This document shows, one piece after another, positions 34,684-42,924 of a stretch of DNA of 64,000 bases. The first letter of the stretch is position 1. Each line of letters opens with the position of its first letter. Source of the DNA: Akkermansiaceae bacterium. GTDB lineage: Bacteria; Verrucomicrobiota; Verrucomicrobiia; Verrucomicrobiales; Akkermansiaceae. The DNA lies in NCBI GenBank assembly GCA_017798145.1, contig CP059069.1, positions 3,333,226 through 3,397,225 of the forward strand, written 5' to 3'. Below the pieces are notes generated by a model. The model saw only the letters and a list, made by a program, of their open reading frames with translations. It did no database searches and was not told the origin of the DNA. The translations under genes were made by a program, and so were the position numbers.

Positions 34684-35060
34684 CACTCGAGCAGCTCGTC
34701 CGCACCAGCGAGGCCTCCCGCACTCGCATCGCGGAATCGCACGCACACATGCGTCATGCCCTCGATTTCCCTGCGCGCATCAAGGGCTCGCTCATGGAAA
34801 AACCTGGCAAATGGCTCGGCGCATCCCTCGCGGCAGGCTTCGTCGGCAGCTTTCTGTTCCGGAAAAAAAAATCGCCCCCAAAGGCCAGGGAACTCAAGCG
34901 CCGGCGCGGATTCCTGCTCGGCACGCTCTCCCTTGCCTTCACCTTGGGCAAGCCCCTTGCCAAGGCCTACGCCGCAAAGGCAGCCAAGGATTACCTCGCC
35001 GCGCGCCTGGCTTCCGGCATCCCGCAGCGACATGCCCTCGGCCGGAGGCCTCCATATTGA
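34680..35060 (+). CDS. Hypothetical basic protein, YqjK-like position
   Basis: This 126-residue basic protein overlaps the YqjE-like stop by four bases (ATGA). It has a weak hydrophobic stretch (WLGASLAAGFVGSFLF) followed by a run of Lys/Arg (RKKKSPPKARELKRRR). A second hydrophobic segment is GFLLGTLSLAFTLGKPLAKAY. No family was recognised, but its place after DUF883 and YqjE corresponds to yqjK. It may be a third component of the same membrane-stress operon. Confidence 0.65.
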   Translation: MTLEQLVRTSEASRTRIAESHAHMRHALDFPARIKGSLMEKPGKWLGASLAAGFVGSFLFRKKKSPPKARELKRRRGFLLGTLSLAFTLGKPLAKAYAAKAAKDYLAARLASGIPQRHALGRRPPY

Positions 35061-35158
35061 CACCCGCCCGCTTTCCTGTCTTAACCTGTCACACCGCAGC
35101 ATGAACGGCTGCCTCCCCGCTTCCCCAAAAAAACGCATCCCCACAAAACCTTCACAAA

Positions 35159-36241
35159 ATGTCCGAACACACAGTCCTCGATCACGTTGACGAATACCTC
35201 AAGCTCGGTCGGGAATACGAGTGCTCGGATCTTCACATCGCCACCGCATTCCCCCCCGCATGGCGCCGCTACGGCCAGCTCTCCCCCATCTGGCCGGACC
35301 ATCCCCCGCTATCCCCCGCAGATACCGAAAGGCTCGCCAGATCCTTCCTCGGCGAGGAGGAATGGGCGCGTCTCGAGGAAAGGGGCGACATCGACTTCGC
35401 ATACATCGGCTCCGACGGCCGCTACCGCGCCTCCGTCGTCAAGCAGCGCCTCGGCTATGACATGGCCTTCCGCGTCATCAACGGCAAGATCCGCTCCATG
35501 GAAAGCATCGGCCTGCCCATCGAGCACATCGTCCCCCTAACCCGCTACCAGAACGGCCTCATCCTCATCACCGGCTCCGTCGGCTCCGGGAAATCCACAA
35601 CCCTAGCCTCCATCGTCGACTTCATCAACGAAGACCGCGACGACCACATCCTCACCCTCGAGGATCCCATCGAATACGTCTTCGAATCCAAGGGCTGCCA
35701 CGTCAACCAGCGCGAAGTCCACAAGCACACCGAATCCTTCGCCCGCGCACTCCGCGGCGCACTCCGGGAAGACCCCGATGTCATCATGGTCGGTGAAATG
35801 CGCGATCTCGAGACCATCCAGCTCGCCCTCACCGCCGCGGAAACCGGTCACCTTGTCCTCGGCACCCTACACACCGGCAACGCACCCCGCACCCTCGACC
35901 GCGTGCTCGACGTCTTCCCCACCGACCAACGCGACCAGATCCGCATCATGGTCTCCGAGTCCTTGCGCGGCATCCTTTCACAGCAGCTCGTTCCCACCGT
36001 CAACGGCGATAGCCGCGTGCTCGCCACCGAGCTCCTCGTCAACACTCCCGCCGTCGCGAACTGCATCCGCGAAGGCAAGACCTACATGCTCCCCGGCGTC
36101 ATGCAGACCGGCAAGCACGTCGGCATGGTCACCATGGACGAGTCCCTCCGCAAACTCTACATCAAGGGGCTCATCAGCGCCGATGAACTCCTCTTCCGCT
36201 CCGACGACAAGGCGCAGATGCGCCAGTTCCTCAATTCATAA
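35159..36241 (+). CDS. PilT-type twitching motility ATPase, copy 1
   Basis: This 360-residue GSPII_E family ATPase retracts type IV pili. It has Walker A GSVGSGKST near 139-147, an Asp box LTLEDPIEYV, Walker B VGEMRDLETIQ and the His-box GTLHTGN. The N-terminal PAS-like region contains SDLHIATA, the usual start of PilT-type N domains. It is followed 36 bases later by a second PilT. No pilin or pilus assembly gene is in the window. Spacing suggests cotranscription. Confidence 0.88.
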   Translation: MSEHTVLDHVDEYLKLGREYECSDLHIATAFPPAWRRYGQLSPIWPDHPPLSPADTERLARSFLGEEEWARLEERGDIDFAYIGSDGRYRASVVKQRLGYDMAFRVINGKIRSMESIGLPIEHIVPLTRYQNGLILITGSVGSGKSTTLASIVDFINEDRDDHILTLEDPIEYVFESKGCHVNQREVHKHTESFARALRGALREDPDVIMVGEMRDLETIQLALTAAETGHLVLGTLHTGNAPRTLDRVLDVFPTDQRDQIRIMVSESLRGILSQQLVPTVNGDSRVLATELLVNTPAVANCIREGKTYMLPGVMQTGKHVGMVTMDESLRKLYIKGLISADELLFRSDDKAQMRQFLNS

Positions 36242-36277
36242 GTTCCGGATTTCCCCCGAGAAAAACCTTCCCATCCC

Positions 36278-37387
36278 ATGGCCAGAATCGACGCACTTTT
36301 CAAGACCCTCATCGCCAGCAAAGGCTCAGACCTTCATCTCTCCGAGGGGCAGCCCCCCAAGATCCGCGTCCACGGCGCCGTCACCGCCATCGAGGGCGAG
36401 GGTGTCCTCGAAGGCGAGGATTTCAAGGAACTCCTCGGCGAGATCTGCGATCCCAAGGCCTTCCAGAAATATCTCAAGGAAGGCGATCTCGACTTCGCTT
36501 ACGAAATGGACGAGGATTCCCGCTTCCGCTGCAACTACCTCCAGCAGCAGAACGGGCTCGCCGCCGTCTTCCGGCTCATCCCCACCGAGATCATGGCCCT
36601 CGAGGCGCTCGGAGTGCCCGAGATCGTCAAGGAATTCGGACACATGCGCTCCGGTCTCGTCCTTGTCACCGGCCCCACCGGCTCCGGGAAATCGACAACA
36701 CTCGCCGCCCTCCTCGATTACATCAACACGAACTTCGCACGCCACATCATCACCGTTGAGGAACCCATCGAATTCGTCCACAGAAACAAGAAATCCATCC
36801 TCACCCAGCGCGAGGTGCCCATCCAGACACCCTCCTTCGCCGATGGCCTCCGCGCCGCCCTCCGCGAGGATGCCGACATCGTCCTCGTCGGCGAGATGCG
36901 GGACCTGGAAACCATCTCCCTCGCCCTCACCGCCGCAGAGACCGGGCTCCTCGTTTTCGGAACCCTGCACACCAACAACGCCCGCAAGACCGTTGACCGC
37001 ATCATCGACGTCTTCCCCGCCAACCAGCAATCGCAGGTACGCACCATGCTCGCCGCATCCCTGCGCGGCGTCGTCGCACAGCTCCTCTGCAAGCGCGTGG
37101 ACAAGCCCGGCCGCGTCGCCGTCCACGAGATCATGTTCGGCACCCCCGCCGTCGCCGCCATCATCCGCGAAGGCGCCACCCAGAAGCTCTACGACGTCAT
37201 CACCGGCGGCAAGGGCGAGGGCATGCAGTTCATGGACGAATCCATCTGGTCCAAGCTCCGCGAAGGCATGATCTCCCCTGCGGAAGCCTACATGAAGGCC
37301 ATCGACAAGACCCGCTTCAAGAAATTCCTACCCCAGGAACAAGCCCACCTCGGCGACGCCTCCGGAGAGAACCCGCTCGCCCACTGA
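36278..37387 (+). CDS. PilT-type twitching motility ATPase, copy 2
   Basis: This 369-residue paralogue of the previous gene shows SDLHLSEGQPPKIRVHG at the N-terminus, Walker A GPTGSGKST near 131-139, ITVEEPIEFVH, Walker B VGEMRDLETIS and GTLHTNNA. It is closer to canonical PilT in the N-terminal PAS-like region than copy 1. Tandem PilT/PilU-like pairs often divide retraction work: PilU-like proteins need PilT. Which copy takes which role cannot be decided here. It ends about 355 bases before the convergent integrase. Confidence 0.9.
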   Translation: MARIDALFKTLIASKGSDLHLSEGQPPKIRVHGAVTAIEGEGVLEGEDFKELLGEICDPKAFQKYLKEGDLDFAYEMDEDSRFRCNYLQQQNGLAAVFRLIPTEIMALEALGVPEIVKEFGHMRSGLVLVTGPTGSGKSTTLAALLDYINTNFARHIITVEEPIEFVHRNKKSILTQREVPIQTPSFADGLRAALREDADIVLVGEMRDLETISLALTAAETGLLVFGTLHTNNARKTVDRIIDVFPANQQSQVRTMLAASLRGVVAQLLCKRVDKPGRVAVHEIMFGTPAVAAIIREGATQKLYDVITGGKGEGMQFMDESIWSKLREGMISPAEAYMKAIDKTRFKKFLPQEQAHLGDASGENPLAH

Positions 37388-37742
37388 GCCGCAAAAAAGC
37401 CATCCGCCCCCAAGCCGAAAAGCCCGCAAAGGGATGCGGGGCATCTTCCTGCGCCAAGCGAGAAACCGGGCGGCAAGGTCAGCGGACTCTCGGCCCACCC
37501 GAGAGATGGAACGCCCCGAGTGCGGCTCATCGCAAGGATCTCTCGGCGACCGTCGCCCTCCCCCTGCCCGAGGCCACCCCCCTTCTCACTTCCCACTCCA
37601 CCTCTCCCAGCTCCTCGAACCTGTCCCCCTTGCATTGCGCTCCCTCCCCGAGCCGCCCAACGGCCTGCCGGGTGAGGAGGCTGTCAGGGCGAGGCGCCGC
37701 CGGATCCAATCCGGCACGCCTCTGCGCCTTCCTCGGAATATC
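37388..37742. other. Intergenic region between pilT copy 2 and the integrase
   Basis: No gene is supported. There is a short hairpin CTCTCGG/CCGAGAG at 37487-37505 and a CCCGCA/TGCGGG hairpin near 37424-37441 just after the pilT stop, neither followed by a T-run. This is the left outer edge of the integron. Confidence 0.4.
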
Positions 37743-39034
37743 CTAAATGCGGTTGCCCTGCGCGCCCAACGCATCCAGCGGGCTCCGCACACCTTTCCCG
37801 TTCACATCCTCCGCCACGTGCGTGTAGATCTCCGTCGTCTTCACATCCGCGTGTCCGAGCAGTTCCTGCAGAGTCCGGATATCCGTCCCGCCCTCCAGCA
37901 GATGGGTCGCGAAACAATGCCGAAGCACATGACTCGTCACCCTTTTTTCCACCCCTGCCTTTCTGGCAGCCCTCGTGATCGCCTCGCCGTAAACCTTGGC
38001 ATGCACATGGTGCCGTCGCTCGATGCCCGTTTCCGGATCGCGCGACAAGTGGTCGGCAGGAAAGATCCAGAACCATTCCCATCTCTCCCCCGCCTTCGAC
38101 ATTTTCCTGGCAAGCGCCGTCGGCAATGCGACACCCGGCACCCCTTCCGCGCGGTCTTTTCCGTGAACGGCGCGCAGATCTCCCAGATCGCATCCAGGCT
38201 TTCCTTGACCCGTTTGGGCAGGACCGTCACGCGATCCTTGCCGCCCTTGCCGCCCCGCACCACCACCTGCCCGCGCGCCCTGTCAACATCCTGCACCCGC
38301 AGCGAGACGAGCTCCCTGAGCCGCAGCCCGGCCCCATACTGCATCTCCGCCATCAGGCGGTGGCGCGGTTCCAGCTTGTCGAGCAGCGCCACCACTTCCT
38401 TCGCGCTCATGACCACCGGTGTCCGCCTTTCCGTCCGCCGCAGCCTCACATCGAACAACACCTCCTCCTTGCGGCACACGTCCCTGAAGAAAAACGCCAG
38501 CGCATTGAGCGCCTGTTTCTGCGTTGCGAAGCTCACCTTTCCCTTGTCCACCAGCTCTGCCAGCCACGCGCCGCCGCGTTCCGTATCCATGGCCTCTTCC
38601 GCACCGGCCACCCACTCGCCGTAGCGCGCCATCCAGCCCGCGTAGGTCTGCCGGGTGCGCAGGGCGAGCCCGCGCCGCGCCCCCGCCAGCATCACCGCAC
38701 GGTGCAGCCTTTCTCCCAGTGAGCGCGGCTCGCGCCCGTTCTGAGCACATAGCTCCAGCCACCGCCTGTGCCAGCGCATCGCCACCGCCCAGCGCTCCAG
38801 CTGCCAATCCTTGCGCGGCTTGGTGATCACCTGCTCATTCCAGAATCTCACCGCCGATGCCCTGACCGGCTCCAAACCCTGCCCCAGCCTCCAGTGCTCA
38901 TACCACGCCAGCAAAAACACGTGGTTTTGCTTTTCCTGATCCGTGAGATCCCGGGAAGCCTCGAGATCCGATCTCCAGTCGGCATGCGAACCTATCATCG
39001 GAACACTGTTCGTTTGAAAGGTGTTTGCAATCAA
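37743..39034 (-). pseudogene. intI: Integron integrase (IntI) with a single frameshift
   Basis: Two overlapping minus-strand frames together encode one tyrosine recombinase. The N-terminal frame runs from ATG 39034 through the core-binding domain to the first catalytic Arg (GAGLRLRELVSL). The C-terminal frame carries the IntI-specific segment [28 protein letters not shown] and ERRHHV, then H-x2-R in [12 protein letters not shown], and [16 protein letters not shown] with the last His and the Tyr nucleophile. The segment with RRHH around it is the alpha-I2 patch that separates integron integrases from XerC/D. Frames meet at the T-run 38157-38160 (AAAA on the coding strand). One extra A restores a continuous protein of about 430 residues. 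The shift is either real inactivation or a homopolymer error. Confidence 0.88.
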
Positions 39035-39254
39035 GGTTTTTCATCACGCTTCGTAAATTCTGGTATTCAACCATCTATGACCATCACAGATGCCTGACGG
39101 AACGAACGCCTTCACCGCAACCCCGCGCAAAACCGCCACCCTCCGCCGCCCGATATGGACACGCCCCCGCGCGAAAAGCCTTGATCTTCCAACGATTTCC
39201 CGCTCCCATACTGGAAGACTATCCCGCCCGATATCACAAGCTGGGCGGAACTAA

Positions 39255-39268
39255 TACATCTGTTCTGC
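39255..39268 (+). other. attI-like recombination point before cassette 1
   Basis: GTTCTGC at 39262-39268 is the first core-like site after the divergent integrase and is identical to the core of the attC at 45726. The first cassette gene starts 21 bases later and the base composition drops abruptly here, as expected at the attI/cassette joint. The exact attI extent and its accessory sites were not resolved; the 220 bases back to the integrase start should contain attI and the cassette promoter. Confidence 0.55.
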
Positions 39269-39288
39269 AAAATAATTCCGATACCACA

Positions 39289-40023
39289 ATGCCAATCGAA
39301 GACGTACACTATGCTCTGCCATTCGAGATGATGAAAGCGGGATATGAAGCCCACGGGAGCCGATTCTTCGCTATTGGATATACCGAATTTTTGCAAGGAG
39401 TCGATACGAATAGCATTCCTCAGACAAAAATGAGTCATCAAATGATGAGTCGTTTTTCCGAGATCACTGAACTATTACTGGCAAGATCAGAAAGATCAGA
39501 GTCGGACGTTGCATTCATTAAGTGGATATCCAATATTGCTCTAGATTTTTCTCACAATAGAGCATCTTGTTACTATAGCGATATTGCCCACGGAGAAGAT
39601 TCTGTTGGCCCCTACTCCGTTTACTCAGATGAGAGTGTTTCGAAAGAATATGAACACCTATACCGAGTCAGAAGTCGAGATATTGCACTCATTTATGCTG
39701 AGCACATAACGGCAAAATTTCCGCCTAATCGAGATAGGTCTAGGAAAAATTACCAACGCAATATTGAACACTATGAACGATCAATCCAGATGATCGATAA
39801 CGGAGAGATTGGAGAAGTTTATTTCATGCCGAAGGACATGTATCTTAGTTCTATTAGAGATGCTAAACGGTTTATAAATTGGCATCTGAGATCGGATTCC
39901 GCCCTAGTAGACTTTGAGTTCGATAACTATTTTCACCGTGTCTATAATGAAATCGGCGACGTTAAACGTCTTTGGCAGAAAGCCTACGAAGGCAAACATG
40001 GAATTCTTATCACACAAGGTTAA
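39289..40023 (+). CDS. Cassette 1 gene, hypothetical protein
   Basis: This 244-residue soluble protein is encoded by the first gene cassette, so it would have the strongest expression from a cassette promoter. It is AT-rich compared with the flanking chromosome. It has no signal peptide, no membrane helix, and no domain I recognise. It is rich in Tyr, Asp, Ser and Arg, with helical stretches such as HQMMSRFSEITELLLARSERSESDVAF. The ATG at 39289 is 21 bases from the attI core; the frame upstream to 39025 reads across the joint and was rejected. Confidence 0.8.
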   Translation: MPIEDVHYALPFEMMKAGYEAHGSRFFAIGYTEFLQGVDTNSIPQTKMSHQMMSRFSEITELLLARSERSESDVAFIKWISNIALDFSHNRASCYYSDIAHGEDSVGPYSVYSDESVSKEYEHLYRVRSRDIALIYAEHITAKFPPNRDRSRKNYQRNIEHYERSIQMIDNGEIGEVYFMPKDMYLSSIRDAKRFINWHLRSDSALVDFEFDNYFHRVYNEIGDVKRLWQKAYEGKHGILITQG

Positions 40024-40050
40024 GAATTTCTTAGCGAACTAATACAGTAA

Positions 40051-40175
40051 GCAGAACAAGACGTCACTCTCAACACCTGCCCCGCCTCGAGTTCAAGTCG
40101 CTATGACCATTCAACCTCTAACCCACAGTCGAAGCCTCGCCCTCGGGCAGGTGTGAGAGGACTTTGACGTTAGCC
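40051..40175 (+). other. attC site of cassette 1
   Basis: The outer cores GCAGAAC (40051-40057) and GTTAGCC (40169-40175) flank imperfect complementary arms. CACCTGCCC on the left pairs with GGGCAGGTG on the right, and CTC runs also match. Length 125 bases, in the range for attC. It closely resembles the sites at 43618 and 46529. Confidence 0.85.
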
Positions 40176-40184
40176 CAGAAAATT

Positions 40185-41009
40185 ATGTCCGACGAAAGCT
40201 CCAAAACAAAAGATATAGTCGAGGCCGTGACGGAACTCACTAAACAAGTGCCTATCTACCAGGATGCTATACAGCCCGCAGCCAAAGAGTTGGGCAAGGG
40301 ACTTGAGGTGGTTGCTAAGGCAGTGAATGCCGCGCTTGTGCCAATCGAAGGTCTAGTTTGGGGTATCGAGAAGATTCGTGAATTTGTTCATTCCCGCGTA
40401 TCGGAGAAACTCAAAGATGTCCCTCCGGATCGAATCCAAGCACCCGACCCGCACGTCGCGGGGCCAACTCTCGAAGCTCTTCGATATAGTGGCCATCACG
40501 ATGAGCTTAGTGAGATGTTTGCGAATCTATTGGCCACCTCGATGGATCGCGAGACAGCCATCAACGCGCATCCGTCTTTTGTCGATATCATCAAGGAACT
40601 GACGCCTGACGAAGCGAAGATACTGACCATTTTAGCTACTCGGGATTCCGTTCCAGCTGTGAACATCAAGATGACGCTGGCCAAAGCGGGAGGCTACATC
40701 CTCACGCACCGCAATATTACAACTCTAGGAGTCGAGGCTAGCTGCCAGCACCCACAGCTGACATCCAATTACCTCGGAAACCTAGATCGCCTCGGTCTCA
40801 TCGATATTCCCTTTGGAGTGAGGATCAAGGACGACAAAGCATACGAAACTCTACTTGAGCACCCTCAAATCAAAGAGATTATTAAGAGTCAGACTCACGA
40901 AGGTTCGACTACCTGCGAGGCCGAGAAGCGTAAGGTGGAAGTAACCGATTACGGGAAGCAGTTCATTCGTGCTTGCGTCATCGGCAAAGGCATTCAAACC
41001 AAAGGCTAA
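40185..41009 (+). CDS. Cassette 2 gene, Abi-alpha (DUF4393) protein
   Basis: This 274-residue protein matches the DUF4393/Abi-alpha family (PF14337). The diagnostic core is ELSEMFANLLATSMD, HPSFVDIIKELTPDEAKIL, and YLGNLDRLGLI with a basic C-terminal segment. An N-terminal amphipathic region (GKGLEVVAKAVNAAL, PIEGLVWGIEKI) precedes it. Family members have been linked to abortive phage infection; function in this organism is inferred. The ATG at 40185 is 16 bases after the core GTTAGCC. The alternative TTG at 40164 spans the recombination point. The stop codon lies inside the next attC core GGCTAAC. Confidence 0.85.
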   Translation: MSDESSKTKDIVEAVTELTKQVPIYQDAIQPAAKELGKGLEVVAKAVNAALVPIEGLVWGIEKIREFVHSRVSEKLKDVPPDRIQAPDPHVAGPTLEALRYSGHHDELSEMFANLLATSMDRETAINAHPSFVDIIKELTPDEAKILTILATRDSVPAVNIKMTLAKAGGYILTHRNITTLGVEASCQHPQLTSNYLGNLDRLGLIDIPFGVRIKDDKAYETLLEHPQIKEIIKSQTHEGSTTCEAEKRKVEVTDYGKQFIRACVIGKGIQTKG

Positions 41010-41132
41010 CAAGTCGAGACACAGCAACCCCTATCAGCCGCCCGGTTTACATGCCTTCACCTTATTCCACCCTCAACCCCGTGATCGACGCTCGCCCCCG
41101 CTGATAGGGGTGCGTGCTCTTTGACGTTGCTA
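41004..41132 (+). other. attC site of cassette 2, its core carrying an IS insertion
   Basis: Left core GGCTAAC (41004-41010, containing the stop of the Abi-alpha gene) and right core GTTGCTA (41126-41132). The arms pair through CCCCTATCAGC on the left and GCTGATAGGGG on the right, an 11-base perfect match. Length 129 bases. An IS110-family element begins within the right core. Confidence 0.85.
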
Positions 41133-41145
41133 TGGCTGCCTGTTT

Positions 41146-41579
41146 GTCAATGGGCAAAAGTTTCTCTATGTCATCTATGGTGTTTGATGAGTTTTCTTCC
41201 GGTTTCCCTGTGCTGTAGGCCGGGATGGGAATGGCGTTGTTTGATCCAGTTGTGATCAGCAGGTTCGCCTAGTGCTTGGTATGCTGCTATTCGTGGGCTG
41301 CCCGGTTTCCCGAGCCTTTCCAACAGTTTCTTTATTCACGTTTGTGGCCCTTGTTTCAGTCTCTGCACGGGTGCTCGTCCGGCAATGCCGGACTAACCCA
41401 GAACGTCTATCGAGGATTGGGCCGGCTGGCGCTTCCCATCCCGGTCTGCAACGCAGATGACCGGGCTATGTCTCTTTCTTTTGTGGTTTCTTATGTCCCT
41501 GGTAACGGAAGCTTTCATTTTTCAAATCCCCCCCAAGGGACGCCGGGGGATTTGAAAAAGGGAAGGTGGAGTGGTGCGG
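41146..41579 (-). ncRNA. Candidate bridge RNA region of the IS1111-like element
   Basis: These 434 bases between the transposase stop and the left end of the element hold no convincing gene. In IS110-family elements a structured bridge RNA is made from the non-coding end; in the IS1111 subgroup it lies downstream of the transposase, which is where this segment is. It contains GCCGGACG-type hairpins and a perfect 15-base stem listed separately. Exact RNA ends and guide loops were not determined. Confidence 0.35.
41518..41559. repeat. Perfect 15-base hairpin downstream of the IS transposase
   Basis: TTTTTCAAATCCCCC at 41518-41532 is exactly complementary to 41545-41559 with a 12-base loop. It lies 21 bases beyond the transposase stop at 41580. 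Neither strand has a T-run after the stem, so it is not a standard terminator. It may block read-through or be part of the element's structured RNA. Confidence 0.7.
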
Positions 41580-42770
41580 TTATCGGTTCTTGCGGCGGGC
41601 GGGCATGGCGGAGGTTTTGGACGTTTTCCCGATGGGGGTTTTGGATTCGATCCTGGTGCCAAGCTCCCAGATGAAGGCGCAGAGCTCGCGGGCGACCGAT
41701 ACCTTGATCTTGTTGTGGTGCAGCCTGCGCTTGGCCAGCGACATGAAGCGGGTGCTGAGCCGCAGCTGGGTGCTCCATGAAAGCTCGAGGATCCAGCGGG
41801 ACTGCCCGGTCTGGCGGCGCGAGAGCTGTTCGCTGACTTTGGGCGGGTAGCGGTAGTGGGTGGCCTGCTCGATCAGGAGCCAGCGGGCGTGGGGGTTGCC
41901 GCATTTGGTGATGCCTCCCTGCCTCTGTTTCCCTCCGCTGGAGTTTTCCGAAGGGACGAGGCCGAGGAATGCCATGAGCTTCTTGGGGTGTTCGAAACGG
42001 CTGAACGTGCCGATCTCCGAGACGGTGACCATGGCGGCGACGAGCTTGAAGCCCTTGAAGGCCATGAGTGCGTCGACGAGGGGTTTGCGCTGCCAGCCGC
42101 CGAGGAGGTTGAGCATTTCCGCCTCGATGCGTTCGACCCGTTTCTCATGGAAGTCGATGAGGGTGAGGTTGTCCTCGAGGACGATGTGGTGGGCGCTGTC
42201 GGGCATCTTGAGGCCGCGAAGGTAGTTCATGTGCGCCTGGCTCCAGTGGGACTTGCCGTCGTATTTGTAGCCGAGGCGGCGGAGCAGGGCGAGGAGCCTG
42301 GCCCTGGCGCGGCGGAGGTCGTCGACCGCATCGGTGCGGCCGCGGCAGAGGTCGCGGACGGCCTCGTCGACGCTGTCGGGGATGTTGACCGGGACGAGGT
42401 CGTTGTAGCGGAGGTTTTTGGCGAGCTTCATGGCGTCGCGCTTGTCGGTCTTGACGCGGTCGCCGGACTTGGTGGGGATGAGGGAGGGGGCGATGACCTC
42501 GCAGCGGACGCCCATCTGCAAAAGCCGCCGCGCGATCCAGAACCCGCATCCGCTCGCCTCGTAGCAGACGTGGAGGTCGGAGAGTTTGCGCCCGTTGCTT
42601 TTGGCGATCCTGCGTATGGCACGTTCGAGGGCGTGCTGGGTGGTGTTGATCTCGCCGTAGGGGCGTGGCTCGGCATCGCGCTCCGCTTCGAGGATGGCGA
42701 CGGATGTTTTTTCTTTATGGACGTCGAGTCCGATGTAGAGTGCGCGTGGCGTGTCCGGGTTCGTTTTCAT
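41580..42770 (-). CDS. IS110-family DEDD transposase (IS1111-like)
   Basis: This 396-residue transposase has the N-terminal RuvC-like DEDD domain: YIGLDVHKEKTSVAIL (first Asp), CYEASGCGFWI (Glu), and KTDKRDAMKLA with the paired Asp. The C-terminal Transposase_20 domain is seen as LMAFKGFKLVAAMVTVSEIG and FLGLVPSENSSGG, with the expected Ser and QGGITKCGN. ATGs at 42770 and 42782 are both possible. The gene appears intact. In this family the protein acts with an RNA guide to integrate at a chosen target, here an attC core. Confidence 0.9.
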   Translation of the reverse strand: MKTNPDTPRALYIGLDVHKEKTSVAILEAERDAEPRPYGEINTTQHALERAIRRIAKSNGRKLSDLHVCYEASGCGFWIARRLLQMGVRCEVIAPSLIPTKSGDRVKTDKRDAMKLAKNLRYNDLVPVNIPDSVDEAVRDLCRGRTDAVDDLRRARARLLALLRRLGYKYDGKSHWSQAHMNYLRGLKMPDSAHHIVLEDNLTLIDFHEKRVERIEAEMLNLLGGWQRKPLVDALMAFKGFKLVAAMVTVSEIGTFSRFEHPKKLMAFLGLVPSENSSGGKQRQGGITKCGNPHARWLLIEQATHYRYPPKVSEQLSRRQTGQSRWILELSWSTQLRLSTRFMSLAKRRLHHNKIKVSVARELCAFIWELGTRIESKTPIGKTSKTSAMPARRKNR

Positions 42771-42924
42771 TTGTTTGTTCATATGAATGTTGGATAGGTC
42801 CCGTTCATTCGGGATAGCCCACGGATTGAACCGGACACGCCACCTTTCAAACCAATAAAGAATGGATCTGAAATGCTGCGCCGTGCTCAACGGGCAGCCA
42901 TATGGTCTCGAAGAAAACCACCCG

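Larger units (their letters stand above)
41131..42905 (-). mobile_element. IS1111-like IS110-family insertion sequence at an attC core
   Basis: The element holds a DEDD transposase (minus strand) between subterminal inverted repeats. TATGGCTGCCTGTT (41131-41144) and the complement of AACGGGCAGCCATA (42889-42902) match at 13 of 14 bases. TATGG occurs at both outer ends (41131-41135 and 42901-42905). Joining the flanks gives GTTGCTATGGTCTCG, that is an intact attC core followed by the next cassette. Subterminal inverted repeats and a long non-coding region 3' of the transposase indicate the IS1111 subgroup. IS1111-attC elements are known to target attC sites. Confidence 0.8.

Noticed and set aside
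35778-37271. 497-codon plus-strand frame across the two pilT genes
   Set aside because: Its Ser/Pro/Arg-rich product runs across both pilT genes in a shifted frame.
37743-38141. C-terminal integrase frame as a separate short recombinase
   Set aside because: It lacks the core-binding domain and first catalytic Arg, which are present in the adjacent frame, so both belong to one broken IntI.
39181-39212. Possible cassette promoter TTGATC with CATACT
   Set aside because: The 20-base spacing is too long and the boxes are weak, so it is not listed as a feature.
41133-41219. 28-codon frame at the left end of the IS
   Set aside because: It begins inside the element's inverted repeat, has no ribosome site and is too short to support without conservation.
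41276-41674. Overlapping short frames downstream of the transposase
   Set aside because: Their composition is unlike proteins and they fall in the segment expected to be non-coding RNA.
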